Assembly (NCBI GenBank): GCA_021234155.1
Contig: JAJEKV010000035.1
Span: 3,550,224 to 3,614,223, forward strand
DNA from: Isoetes taiwanensis
Taxonomy: Eukaryota; Streptophyta; Lycopodiopsida; Isoetales; Isoetaceae
Reading direction: 5' to 3'
DNA: 64,000 bases
Shown: one piece after another, positions 10,816-21,285 of the stretch
How the letters are laid out: each line of letters starts with the position of its first letter
Position numbering within the stretch: the first letter of the stretch is position 1
Program-made: the position numbers and the translations under genes
Notes under the pieces: generated by a model
The model's input: the letters and a program-made list of their open reading frames with translations, nothing else
Database searches by the model: none
What the model was told of the DNA's origin: nothing

Positions 10816-10859
10816 CAGCTACATGCACCCTTGGTTGAAATTTGATCTATTTTGCTGAG

Positions 10860-12170
10860 TAGCTGAAAGCGGATATGTTTGGAGGATTTTTGACGGATAA
10901 AATATACAATACCCTATATTCTGAAGGCAGATGTGCTGATTCTGAATTATTAAAGAAAAACGCAATCTTCAAAAGCACATGTTTTCCCATTTAAGCCCTA
11001 AATCTCTTTCAGCCACAACACCAAGAACTTTCAATGCCCATTGCTTTTTTGCATAGGCTTTATAAGGCCCAAAAGGTTCTTTATAATTCCTCAAGACAAG
11101 GAACTGAATCAATGGAAAAAAATCCATAAATTACGGAGAAATGAATGCTAACAGATGATAGCACTATTTTGATCTAAACAGGTGTTGAGCTCCTCTTGCT
11201 TGGAAACTCTGACAAGCTTCCATATAAGAAGAAGCAATTGAGAATGTGAAATGACGAAAAGCAGCACCTCAAGAAATGAAGGCACTTACTTGGAAATTGC
11301 CTTCCAATTTATTTCGTAAACTGACCAAACAGAGCAAGTAGGAATTAATCACAGTAGCCTTCTAAAAACAGCATGACAAACCACCAAAAAAAAAAAAAAA
11401 CACATTAGGGTAGTTTAGCTAAAGCCTTAAGGCTAAGAATAATGTGGTCTGGAGACCAGAGACATATTGCATTAGATTCGAATAACATTCTCTGAGAAAT
11501 AACATCCTCCCAAGGAATACATAATACGTTGAGCATCTTACAGAAGACAATGCTGCATTGTCATGACCAGTTAACATGAAAGGTCAGGGTAATAAACTTA
11601 TTTAACTTCTGATTCTGCAGCACTCAAAGATGGGGATTAAACTAAACTCATCACAGTATGAGATGAATGCTTAGGGAGATGAAATTGTTGAAGCTATTAA
11701 TAAAATGATGAAATGACTGACACACAACGTTTTAATTTACAAAGAGTTAGGATAACCTGGTTGCATACATAAGGAAGTCAAGCAAATGCCTTTAGGGCAT
11801 CCCCAGTCAATCGACAGATCTGCCAATCCGGCATTACCGAAGCCCCCATTTCTTGATAAAACTTGATAGCATTTACATTCCAATCAAGTACAGACCATTC
11901 AACACGCCCAGATCCCCTGTGAGCTGCCTCACGACTGCAACAAAAATTTGCCAAGACCGTGCCTTCTATATGGCTCCCGAATAAACAAATCCTCCAGATA
12001 AATGCATGCCTTGGCCAGAAAGGTCGAGTAGTGAGGGAAAAAAGAACAAGCCCGACTATTAAATACTCTAGGCCAATAGAGGACACAAAGCTGGAAGAGT
12101 CGGGGTCATCTATGGCGGTAATAAACTCAAAATGTTGAGTTGCCAACACCAGCAAGTGATCCCTTCCCAA
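10860..12170 (-). pseudogene. Captured GNAT acetyltransferase fragment with 3' tail inside LINE-B
   Basis: On the minus strand, broken frames read LEDLFIREPYRRHGLGKF, the acetyl-CoA-binding motif A of GNAT enzymes, followed after one shift by AAHRGSGRVEWSVLDWN, then AIKFYQEMGA and WQICRLTGDALKAFA, ending at a stop at 11778. This matches the C-terminal half of plant NATA1/SSAT-like polyamine or ornithine acetyltransferases. About 900 bases of AT-rich non-coding sequence follow (11777-10860), with a poly-T run on the minus strand near 11387-11400; it looks like 3' UTR or flanking DNA. The fragment lies between the 5' ORF and ORF1, same strand, inside the target duplication, so it moved with the element. 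Two frameshifts make it non-functional. Confidence 0.8.
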
Positions 12171-12700
12171 GCACAGGGGAAGAGGGCATCACAGATCCAG
12201 TTTCCAAAGGGGGCATTCTTGATGGAATCAAGACCGGAGTCTCCAAAACACAATCTACTGGGGTCTCAGAATTATATTGAAAGGAAGAGCAATCCACATA
12301 CCTCTCAACCGAAGGGGATTCCAAGAGCTCCCTCATCTCTGCCACCAATTGCATGCCACTTCCTACATCATGTGCCTCTTCATGCATGCCGAGACCCGCG
12401 CCCTTCTCCTTTACTGGAGGATTCTTTCTCCTCGCCATCTCCCTTGGCTTCAGCCCCAAGCCATGAGGCTCAATCGATCCCCCATCAACCTGTCTGGCAG
12501 GAGCCATGACATCCGAACCAGTCCGGAAATCAGCTGTTTGAGGCAACAAGCCACATACAAAACAGCTGATATTATACACTTGCGGAAAGAGCTCGGAGGA
12601 AGCTTTTCAACGAGCCCAAGCACACCGAAATCTGACACCAGATAAGAGAGATACCGCCTATCAAAGTTTCGCCGTCAGAACCCGAGCTCCAGGCGCCAGC
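12127..12700 (-). CDS. LINE-B 5' ORF, N-terminal part of ORF1 or separate leader ORF
   Basis: The open frame 12579-12127 (150 residues) starts within the LINE-B 5' end; a likelier internal start is MAPARQVDGGS. It is rich in Pro, Glu and Lys (KPREMARRKNPPVKEKG) with no recognised domain; a CFVC pair sits near the N-terminus. It stops just as the acetyltransferase piece begins, which suggests that the capture cut an originally longer ORF1 in two. Function unknown. Confidence 0.5.
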
Positions 12701-12729
12701 GACCATCAGGATTCCTCATCCTCTTTCAT

Positions 12730-12745
12730 CATTCTTATCGTTCTT
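12730..12745. repeat. Right target-site duplication of LINE-B
   Basis: CATTCTTATCGTTCTT, matching 5506-5521, marks the 5' end of LINE-B and the return to LINE-A sequence. Confidence 0.9.
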
Positions 12746-13389
12746 CTTTCTCCGTCATTTACTTTTTGCATTTCCTTCTTCTTTTGAGCAAGTTGAGCAA
12801 AGGTAAGGTCTTCATTTATCCAAATATTTTGCCCTTTTAGAGCTATGTGCTTCTATATCAGCTTCATTTTTACTTCTTCACTCACAAATTTTACAAATAT
12901 ATTATAGTCCCTAGCTGTTTTCTTTCCCATCCTATATGCACTTATAATGTTTTTTTCCTGTCTGCTGCAATCGGTGTCTAAAGAATTCTCCAGGTTACTT
13001 CTTGGTGCGTTCCTCCTCTTTTTCTGGTAAGCCTGCAATTCTAATATTCAAGGCTCACTTCCCATGCTCTGGTTTTTCCAGCAAATCATCCATTATAACA
13101 TTGAGATTGACTATTACGGTAGCGATACCTTCATTATCATCATTTTCAACATAATTATAATTACTAGTATGCTCATGGAATGTGTCTTTGATATGCACAA
13201 TTTCAAATGGCAGTCATGTTCTCACACGAGGTTTCTTTGATTTTCATTGTTTCTATCTTAAGCGTCATTTTCAAGGCGAAGAGTTTGTAAAGAATCAGTC
13301 ATACCTTGAAGAAGTTTTAATGTCTGAGCCGCTCACTTTATTGCGTCCTTCCGGGCCCTTTCCATCTTGTCCATCATTTTCATCATCAC
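12746..13389 (-). pseudogene. LINE-A ORF1 remnant (central part)
   Basis: Minus-strand frames include ALNIRIAGLPEKEEER near 13050-13000, then SAYRMGKKTARDYNIFVKF (within 13038-12853). That is the NIRI-GLPE pattern and following RRM-like domain of L1-type ORF1 RNA-binding proteins, and it parallels LINE-C ORF1 (KNLKISGLHETEGED). Stops break it. Sequence continues across the solo LTR into 14957-15270 and across LINE-B into 5505-5050. Confidence 0.6.
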
Positions 13390-14951
13390 TATGACGTCCC
13401 CTACTCATATACGGTGCACTCACCGTGTACGAACAGGAGTTCATCCCCCATACCAGCTCCATGCTGATACAAGGCCCTCCATGTATCACTGTAACCTTGA
13501 CGAGTTCCAGTGGGAAGAATGAAGGGGTCATTTTACCCTGTCTCTCTCAAGGCCTACCTAGCTGCGGAAGTGTAACATACATGTTAGTATATATACATCA
13601 ATATCACATGACCATCACGAAGGATGGCTCACCACATATCTGCATAGACAGAGATCAATACATCACATATGGAGATACTACCCAAGACTCAAACTCAAGA
13701 GGGATGACTGACGGTTTGGGCCTCCAGAAGTCTTGGCTGGCATAAGAACATGGCTTAGGGTAGTCCACTCCATCCGCCCCTCCTGTGCACACTTTGCAGA
13801 GTAGGTTGATAAGTCTTGGGACCTGACTGTAGCCCGCCGGATGCATAGCCAGAGGGGCTACTCCTGGGTTGCATCTCCTTAGTTCCGATGGGGCAGGTAG
13901 GGATTACTCCCACCAGAGGTCGGCATGCTGGCTCAAGGTGACTAGAGGGCCACTGCCCGTACTCGACTGAACTCCATGGAAGGTGTCCACCACCCCAAGA
14001 GTGTCGAACCCATGCAAAGCCCGCTGCCATTAGGTCTAGTGCACTATAGTCCCCGATAGGCTTTACTACCAGAGGGACGTGATCATGAGCCAGGACATGA
14101 ACCTCCTTGTAAGCCAGTCTGGCCCCTCCACCCACAACCAGGTGTGGCTCTTGTACACAGGCCGAATTTAATAGTGCATTAAAGAGGACTAGCTAGGAGC
14201 ATTGACTACTAGGCTTTTAAGGCCTCTACCCCCCCTTCCCAATACAATGATTCCACAAAGATCATCATCACATACATATCATAGAAGAACTAAAGAATAA
14301 GATTTAATCTAAATCACAGAAGTTAGGTTCTTTAGTTTGGCTTGATATCTAGAGGTCTAGATGGCTGCTATGGGCAATTCAATAGGCTAAACCTACTTAC
14401 TCTATGCCTGGGAGGCGGATTAGACTATTGAATTGGCAAGATACCTGATCACTGGCTTGCTCCTCCTGCTCTGAATGTGTCCACGCTGCAGAACTGCTTG
14501 AAGATGAAGCCAAAAAGGAAAGCTGATGAGACTGGACTGCTTTGACAGACTTCGGGAGTCGAGATTGGCTCTTGGAGCAAGCGAAACGGAGCTCTAGAAG
14601 GCTGTGGACGAAAATGGAAAGACTTCATCGTCTTTCTTTCCATGGATCTCTGCACATCCATATTGAAGAGCTTTACAAGGGTTTCGGGTGCCTTATATAG
14701 GCTATAAGTTAGGGCTGGGGTTTCCATCAACCCTTGAGCTTGTGGGATAATTGGGTGTAGCCCACTTGCCTATATTAATTAAGTGGGCTAAAGTGTACAC
14801 ATGAATAAAAGTGCACACACTTGCAAGTTGCCCCCTAGAGTGCTACTTGCTTAGCTACACGTCTGTGTACACGTCAATCGGGATGGCGTGTACGCGTGAC
14901 GATGCAGTACAGTATACGTCCTGGGACCGTATACTGTGCTGGAACATCACA
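13390..14951 (-). mobile_element. Solo LTR of a Ty3-type retrotransposon (1562 bp)
   Basis: The minus-strand ends are TGTGATGTTCC at the start and GGGGACGTCATA at the end, matching the LTR at 51915-53473 in sequence and length. The five bases ATCAC lie on both sides (13385-13389 and 14952-14956), a proper LTR target duplication. No internal region is attached, so it arose by LTR-LTR recombination. A minus-strand TATATAAGG-like promoter sits near 14690-14700. Confidence 0.9.
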
Positions 14952-14956
14952 ATCAC

Positions 14957-15270
14957 ATTCAAAATTTGCACAAGCATTCCATTGCAATTCCAATAGCAGA
15001 GATGTCAAGCATATTATATCCTTCCAGATTTATGTCAACAAAATTTGCATATGTTTCAAGGCAAGAGGTGTCATCGTTGTTCCAGATCCTGCCTGTATCA
15101 AATCATCTGAGTTTGCATCAGACGTTGAATAGTCATTTTCTTCTAGACATGCCGTGGCCACATGCGTACTTAGAGATGAAAGAGAATACGAGAGATGGGT
15201 GAGAGTGAAAAAATACAACTCTCGTACAACTCTAACCTTGAGAGATGATTCGCTCCTATTAGCTGTCATT
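14957..15270 (-). pseudogene. LINE-A ORF1 remnant (N-terminal side)
   Basis: This weakly coding minus-strand sequence (frame with DANSDDLIQAGSGTTMTP) directly abuts the solo LTR and continues the LINE-A ORF1 remnant beyond it. It has no domain of its own; the call rests on position and orientation. Confidence 0.35.
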
Positions 15271-15600
15271 ACCCACTAACTTAACTACCCCTTAAAATTA
15301 ATCAGCATGAAAAAACTTCCAAAATTTTTCCCATCGAGAATTAGGACGCCAAAATTCCCTTGTTGGGCTTGAAAGTCATACATCATCCATCAATTCCTTC
15401 AATCCTTAATCCGCTTATCTAATTCGCAGTCTACAGGCATTGCAAAGCTTGTTCAATTTAAAGCATTGATATATATATTTTTTTGCTCCAATTCTATCGT
15501 CATAGAAATTTATTCTTGCTTGCTCTTCTTGAATTTGTTAAAACCAGATGTCTAAGACTACCAGATCTGCTTTGTGCCATCAAACCATTTGTGTCTCTTC
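15271..15600. other. No gene seen
   Basis: AT-rich sequence with no supported feature; it separates LINE-A from the decayed Myb/SANT-like fragment. Confidence 0.5.
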
Positions 15601-15609
15601 GAGTGGAGA

Positions 15610-16130
15610 AAATGGCTCCAAGGAGGACTCGCAAAATGACTGGGCAAATTTCAATGAATATAGGTTTGAAGACAAATTCTGAGTCAATTCCTTTACGAAA
15701 GCTGCCAAAAAAAAAAGAGATCCGAGTGCATTTTAAGCGAAAATTCAAGCCTCCTCTACCACCTTGAAACCTAAGACTACTTTAGCTGTTGTTGTACATG
15801 AAAATGAAAATCCCACAACAATAGATACCAAGAACAGAAATGCTCTAGTTCAATGGACAGATCAAGGTGTTTCTACTTTCTTCAATCTCCTGAATAAAAT
15901 AAAATTGGTTGCTAATAATAAGCCTCACTCTCTTTAATGCACAATGGAGTGAAAGTCTAGTGAAATTAAAGCCCATTATTGGTGGATTAGTGGAATTGAG
16001 ACAGCTCAGGAATAAATGGGATAAACTCCAAGTTAAATTCAAGGATTGAAAGGAAGCTTTAGGCACACGGGTTCAGAACCCTCAAGTTGGTTTTGGTATG
16101 AAAGAATGGACTAGGTAAAATATGATGCAA
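15610..16130 (+). pseudogene. Decayed Myb/SANT-like DNA-binding protein fragment
   Basis: Plus-strand frames starting at MAPRRTRKMTGQ (15611) are basic, then read ALVQWTDQGVSTFFNLL, and after a shift FNAQWSESLVKLKPIIGG, LRQLRNKWDKLQVKFKD and NPQVGFGMKEWTR. The spacing W...F..L, then R.KWDKL and GFGM, is that of the trihelix or Myb/SANT-like domain found in plant transcription factors and in the second protein of PIF/Harbinger transposons. At least three stops or shifts break it. No transposase was recognised nearby, so host gene or transposon origin stays open. Confidence 0.5.
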
Positions 16131-17585
16131 CATCAGTTAATCCTATTCCAGGGGAATGAAATGATGGGTACTTTGGAAATGAAGCTTTTAAGGCAACTAT
16201 TATGCATATAATTTATCAAAATCATTCATGAATGATATTTGTTATAAGACAGTTGGATTAGAAGCTGCAGTTGGTTCAAAAAAAAAAAAAAAAAAAATTT
16301 TTTTGAAAGCAATTAAGAAACCCAAATGCCAATGTTAACATGTAAAATCCAAGCAATCATATTATGTATGACATGCCAAACATTAGAACACCAACAGAAA
16401 ATAGTATAGATTCATTTAGCTCAAGATTAGCAGCATGTAATAATCTAGATTATGTGGAAAGCCTATTTCAAGAAAGAAATCTAAGTGCAGGTAGATGAAG
16501 GTATTGTTGTTGGAATTTCACAAAGGGCAAGTACTTTCGGTGATACAGAAGTAAGAAAATTAGATTCATGAAGGAAGAATCTGCCAAGAAAGTTGAATTG
16601 ATGAGGTAATTGGAGACGATGAGAAGTATAAACACATTAAAGATTGTTGAATCAATGGCAGCAATGCTCAAAACATTTGTCAAATGATAAAGGAAATTTC
16701 GAGATTGCAAAATTGGTAATTTCCATGGGCATCATTGGTGCTTGCAATTTTTGGCTCCCATTTAGTGTTCCATGATTGAGTTTTGGACTAGAACATCAAG
16801 AACGGCCACAAAGAGCCATAATTGAAGAATCTACATTCATGGCATTCTAATAACAACCTAATGATGAAGCTGTTAGGCCAATGTGATTTCCATGAAAATT
16901 TAATAGTGTACATTCCCATGACCCAAATTTAAGACATCCATCATGCGATGGTTGAACTTATAAAATGGCAAGGATTGAAAACCTTCATGAAAGCAATGCA
17001 TAAAATTCATATAATTTATAGTTTTTCTAAATAAACTAGCAAAAAGGCACGCCAGAGGCCATAGAAAAAAAGGGCTTTTAAAAATTAGGGCAAGGTAATT
17101 GGATAGGAAAGAATTTTGAATTATATTTGTATTAAGGCAAAATTGTATTGAAATTTATCGTCCATGGTTTAAATATCATATGTTATTTGGATGGTTTAGA
17201 TGATGCCCCTCCGTTTAAGGTACCAGTAATTCTTAGTTTTGGAAGTTCAAGATATGAGATTGTTGTAGTCATTTTTTGTTGTGTTATAAAGGTTTGTATA
17301 ATGTCTTTCGATTTCTTTTGCCTTTTTCTTGCTTTTGGTTTCTTCTAAGAAGTCGATGTGGAAGTTTTTTTCGTACGGTTTATGCTTGTCGATATCTACT
17401 GCCATTTTGAGATTTGGTTTTGATTTGTGCTGTTTGTACCTAGTTGATAAGTTTGTTGTGTGTCCTATGTATTTCTTGTTGTTCTTATTGCACGTTAGGC
17501 AATATATCTTTATCGTAGGTATTATTTTACCTGTGGCATTGTTAGTTGTGTTAGAGTTGTTTTGTGATGTAGATGTTGTTGTTTT
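16131..17585. other. Decayed AT-rich DNA, no gene supported
   Basis: Contains an A/T homopolymer near 16278-16303 and broken plus-strand frames that may continue the Myb/SANT-like relic (for example around 16440-16700), but no domain is recognisable. Short hydrophobic ORFs near 17148-17592 look like low-complexity chance frames. Confidence 0.45.
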
Positions 17586-18003
17586 TTATTAATATAAATA
17601 TATAGCATATTAACAACCAACACATCACTACAATCAACATTATTTAACACAAACCATTGCATCCAACACATTTAAATTAACATCCCCCTAAAACCCCCTT
17701 TGGTTTGGGTGCATATTCACACGGGGGTTACTCCGGGCATCGAGAGCTGTCTATTGTATATTGAGGTTTGCAAAATACTATAAGGTTTGAGGGAATGTAC
17801 TTAATGGTGTTAATTTTGTACATGTATTATAAGTTTTTAGGGGCTCTCGCTGCCCTACATAACCCCCCGTGTGAATATACAGCCAAACCAAAGGGGGTTT
17901 TAGGGGGATGTTAATTTAAATGTGTTGGATACAATAGTTTGTGTTAAATAATGTTGATTGTAGTGATGTGTTGGTTGTTAATATGCTATATATTTATATT
18001 AAT
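17586..18003. repeat. Fold-back palindrome with arms of about 150 bases
   Basis: The left arm (17586 to about 17740) and right arm (about 17870 to 18003) are reverse complements with few mismatches; both carry CCCCCTTTGGTTTGG or its complement and a GTGTGAATAT block. The spacer of about 110-130 bases holds GGTTTGCAAAATACTATAAG. One arm plus spacer is the conserved 3' block of the gene-capturing family (copies at about 30893-31112 and 43783-44078). Confidence 0.85.
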
Positions 18004-18872
18004 AAAAACATTTTGGGCCCTTCGGGCCCTAATAAAAACCTTTGGGCACTAAGCATGGCATAACTTCATGTACTATTTTTACAACACTTATGTATGTAAT
18101 AACATTAGAAACACTTGTGCAATGGTTTAAGTTAATGTTAATGGTAGTTGTTGGTTGCTATATTAAAAAAACAAATTAGGGCCCTTAGGGAAAACATCTA
18201 GTTCCATATAACCGTTCAATGAATGGGAGAAAATGACTTATCATAGAGTGGATCTAAACAGCCCCAAGAGCAATGCATGGTGTTTTCCCATTGCATGCAT
18301 TAAGAGCAAAAAATGACTTATCATATTGGGTGGATCTAAACAGCCCCAAGAGCAATGCACAGTCTTTGCCCATGGCATGCATTAAGAGCAATGCATGGTC
18401 TTTGCCCATTGCATGCAAGAGCAATACACGGTCTTTGCCCATTGCATGCATTAAGAGCGATGCATCGTCTTTTCCCATTGCATGCAACATTAATAGCTTG
18501 TCATGTCTGCACAAACTAGCTTGTTCGTAGTCTCAATATTGGAGCACAGAATTATGTGTATATTGCCCATTGAATGCAAGAGCAATACACGGTGTTTGTC
18601 CATTGCATGCATTATGAGCGATGCATGGTCTTTGCCCCTTGCATGCAACATTAATAGCTTGTCATGTCTGCACAACCTAGCTTATTTGTGGTCTCATTAT
18701 TGGAACGCAGAATTATATGCATTTCTGATTCAAAATCAACGGCTCAGAATTAGTGCACTCTAGAAATACTGTTTAGTACACCTCATGAATATAGCAACAA
18801 AATCATAGAAAAACTATGCTAAAAAGCGTATAAAAACACAAAAGAAACCCCCTGTTATTATGCTAGATATAG
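17755..18872 (-). mobile_element. Gene-capturing element, copy 1
   Basis: On the minus strand it starts with the conserved 5' block (18872-18731: AGCATAATAACAGGGGG, then TCTAGAGTGCA) and ends with the conserved 3' block (18030-17755: GGGCCCGAAGGGCCC, then the TTTGGTTTGG and GGGCAGCGAGAGC motifs and TATAGTATTTTGCAA). The middle holds a minisatellite and no recognised gene fragment. Copies 2 and 3 have the same ends around different cargo. Confidence 0.65.
18254..18725. repeat. GCATGCA-rich minisatellite with higher-order repeat
   Basis: Units of roughly 28-35 bases combine TTGCCCATTGCATGCA with a GAGCAATGCATGGTC-like half. A longer block (about 18481-18560) recurs at 18644-18722, giving a higher-order period of about 163 bases. 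Two longer blocks with GTGGATCTAAACAGCCCC occur at about 18249 and 18331. The apparent protein repeat HAMGKD is only its translation. Confidence 0.85.
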
Positions 18873-19696
18873 CATTCGAGATTGGGATCAAAATTATACT
18901 GTTATGTTTGATAGTTTAAGCATTTTTGAATAAAGTTCAGCATATGAGAAATATGAAAGTGAAGTTTGTAAGGCTATTGACTATCATCACATGGCGGGTT
19001 CGGAAAGAAATCAATGTTTCCAAACAATTCCAAGTCAAGCTTGTCATCAAAAGCATATGTCGCGTTTCGATGGTCATTGGATTGCTCGTTTTGTGATCGT
19101 GATTGTATAATTTCATTAGCGTTGTCATCATTTGTTGTCCCGACTGCTTGTTTAGAAATAGACATTTATCTATGCCAATGTGCAATATGGAAACTCGGTA
19201 GGTGGTGATGCCCTTTGAGATGGTTGCAAGGTGTTGTATTCCTTGTTTTTTTGTCATGCTGTCGTAGTTGGCCTCGACATTCTTTTTTCTTAGGATGTGT
19301 TTCACAAATCCTGTGATCCTTAGCCCGAGTAAGATGTAGACGGTTGAGATTGTTGTAGATGAAGGTCTAAGATTGCACAACGTAGCGGAGGGCTCGATAT
19401 TTTTAGTTATTAACCTTGATCGATATTGTAGGGTTTATAGTTGGTTTGGATGAGTTTAATCATATAGCAGGGTATGTAGTCGGTTTAGATTCACAAAACC
19501 TCCAGAACTTGGAGCATGTAGCTACACATAAATATGCTCATTTGCTACAGCACTAGTTTGAAGTCTAGGATTCAATTAAATTTGTTGTGTGTTATGCACG
19601 AGTCTCTACTTACAGATATGGGTGTAAAAATTTGAAATCTCAAGTACGGGAAAAAATTGGGTATGAGAATAAACAAAAATATATGCATGTCAATTA
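18873..19696. other. No firm gene; weak minus-strand coding trace
   Basis: A minus-strand frame near 19165-18974 (DDKLDLELFGNIDFFPN) and an overlapping 147-residue frame look mildly protein-like, but I recognise no family and the two frames compete. 19381-19696 holds nothing recognisable. Confidence 0.35.
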
Positions 19697-19768
19697 GGGG
19701 TGGTAGCTCAGTGGAAGAGCGCTTGCGTACATGCGTGGACGCAAGAGGTCTGGGGACCGAAATACCAC
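19697..19768 (+). other. tRNA-like sequence with Pol III A box (SINE-type head)
   Basis: TAGCTCAGTGG fits the A-box consensus and the D-arm GCTC...GAGC pairs. The anticodon-arm region has a 7-base stem CTTGCGT/ACGCAAG with an oversized 10-base loop. The T-arm GGTC/GACC is short and the B box degenerate. GTGGTA near the start can pair with TACCAC at the end. It is tRNA-derived, not a working tRNA gene. Confidence 0.6.
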
Positions 19769-19779
19769 AACATTAACTA

Positions 19780-20594
19780 GCTTTTGTTACCTTCCAAGAT
19801 CGGGAGGATCTCCAAAGTGCTTTAGACCTGCAAGTTCAGTGTTTGCCGCCTACTCTTCGTGACCAGGTACGACTCATTCATTCTGAGGGAGGAATGACGG
19901 CCACATCTATGATTGTGTCTATTGAGAGATGAACACACTTATTACAGTTAATACATGCCTTCGTTCCAGACCCTAAAGCCCAGTATGTGGGCACAGGTGA
20001 TGCCTCAGTACAGACACTAGATACAGAATTACAGCCACAGAAGAAACATTGTGTTGAAGCGGAAGTGCAGACATTGGAAAGGGAATATGTTGAGGTGGGC
20101 GTACAGACATCTCCACAATCCCAAGGGGACCAGGAGTCGCAGTGTCGAGCTAGCAGCCAAGAGCAAGCTGCCTCAATATCTTCTGTTACTAGGAGCTGAA
20201 CTTGCATATTATAGGGGTTGCAGAGGCAGAAGATGATGCCCTTTCTGATATGGATGCTGCTTTGCATTTTTTCAGTGATGTCATGCATGCAAAGGCTGGT
20301 GGAATTGTCTCCGCTACTAGGGTGGGAGCGGCAAGACCTGATCGTCCTCGCCATCTTTTGGTTCGGTTTCAAGACACTCTTAGCCGCTTACATGTTCTTC
20401 AGCATGGAAACCATCTCAGAGGGACTAGTTTCTCAGTACAGGAGGACCTCTCCCCTCTTCAATTGTGTAACCGGAAGGAGGAGCTCTGCAAGGTGAGGGC
20501 AGCCCGCCTGCAAAAGAAATGGGCAGTGTACAGGGGAGGCGCAGCAATTATTCTAGATCAATGGCCTTCCAATCCTTGGACTGGCTATGTCTAG
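19780..20594 (+). pseudogene. LINE ORF1-type RNA-binding protein
   Basis: The C-terminal open frame (20202-20594) reads LHIIGVAEAEDDALSDM-type start, then ARPDRPRHLLVRF, and QLCNRKEELCKVRAARLQKKW. This is the RRM plus C-terminal domain order of L1-type ORF1p (Transposase_22-like). The upstream part is in other frames (a 70-aa piece at 19987-20199 has VQT-containing repeats), so one or more shifts separate the halves. Such proteins bind and chaperone LINE RNA. No ORF2 follows. Confidence 0.65.
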
Positions 20595-20772
20595 ATAATT
20601 CTAGAAGCATAAATTTACCACTAGCATTACCATTATCTTATCTTATTCTTGGTAGCCTTTTAATATTTGGTTATTGTGTTTGATGATGGGGCCTAGTCCC
20701 CAGGTTTTAGATGGGTTGTTGCCCTTGCATGTGCCGTTCCATAACCCGTTGGGTTCCCGTGGACGTAACAAT

Positions 20773-20832
20773 TCATCTTATCTTATCTTATCTTATCTTA
20801 TCTTATCTTATCTTATCTTATCTTATCTTATC
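20773..20832 (+). repeat. (TCTTA)n microsatellite tail
   Basis: About 11-12 copies of the 5-base unit directly follow the element's 3' UTR (CCGTGGACGTAACAATTCA). LINEs outside the L1 clade often end in such short repeats rather than poly-A. Confidence 0.9.
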
Positions 20833-21285
20833 ATTCTAATATTTTTCTTTAAAGTGTGTAATTGCATTGTGTTATCATTCTTATTTTCCTTTAAAGGGTG
20901 CAATTGCAAATCATTATTTACGGTACAAAAGGCAACCAAGAAAACCAAACAAAGTGTCCTAAAGGCAACCAAGAAAATCAAACAAAGTGTCCTAAGACAA
21001 TTATACCTTTTAATTAACGAGAGATGAAGGGAAGATTAGAAACCTACACTAATGAATGTCTAGACATCGGCATTTTGCTAACAATATTTCACAAACAATG
21101 CACAAGCTTGGAAGGAGGTTCAATTCTTTTCAATGGAGGCAATTGTAACATATAGCTCAAGAACCTGAAGTAGTTCATACAGGCAAACTTGCAATCAGAC
21201 ACAGTTAGATGAAACATGTAAATTTTGTACTTTTTCTTTGATTAATAAACTTTTTGGCTTTCGTCCTTAAAAAAAAAAAAAAAAA
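20833..21285. other. Unassigned sequence ending in poly-A
   Basis: No gene is supported. It ends with AATAAAC-like signals, TTTTTGGCTTTCGTCCTT and a run of A (about 21269-21285), so it may be the 3' end of a plus-strand retroposed transcript. The RT element starts directly in or after this A-run. Confidence 0.45.

Larger units (their letters stand above)
5521..12729 (-). mobile_element. LINE-B: full-length L1-type retrotransposon (about 7.2 kb)
   Basis: The element is bounded by a 16-base target duplication and starts on the right. Minus-strand order is 5' ORF (12579-12127), captured acetyltransferase piece (about 12170-10860), ORF1 (10815-9514), ORF2 endonuclease/RT (about 9445-5853), two 36-base repeats and a poly-A tail (poly-T at 5521-5531). 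ORF2 has many frameshifts, so the copy is inactive. It inserted into the older LINE-A, which continues on both sides in the same orientation. Confidence 0.9.
19697..20832 (+). mobile_element. Non-autonomous LINE-like element: tRNA-like head, ORF1 only, (TCTTA)n tail
   Basis: It begins with a tRNA-like sequence (19697-19768), continues with a LINE ORF1-type protein (about 19780-20594), has a short 3' UTR and ends in (TCTTA)n. No endonuclease or RT lies between ORF1 and the tail. The arrangement recalls ORF1-only L1 derivatives (HAL1) combined with a SINE-type promoter. Target duplications were not found, so the left boundary is inferred. Confidence 0.6.

Noticed and set aside
18254-18514. Protein with HAMGKD repeats
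   Set aside because: It is the translation of a DNA minisatellite; both strands and several frames give similar repeat peptides.
19697-19768. Functional tRNA gene
   Set aside because: The anticodon loop is too long, the T arm and B box are degenerate, and the acceptor ends pair poorly; it is only tRNA-derived.
20673-21027. Plus-strand ORF of 117 aa through the TCTTA repeat
   Set aside because: Most of it is the translated microsatellite.
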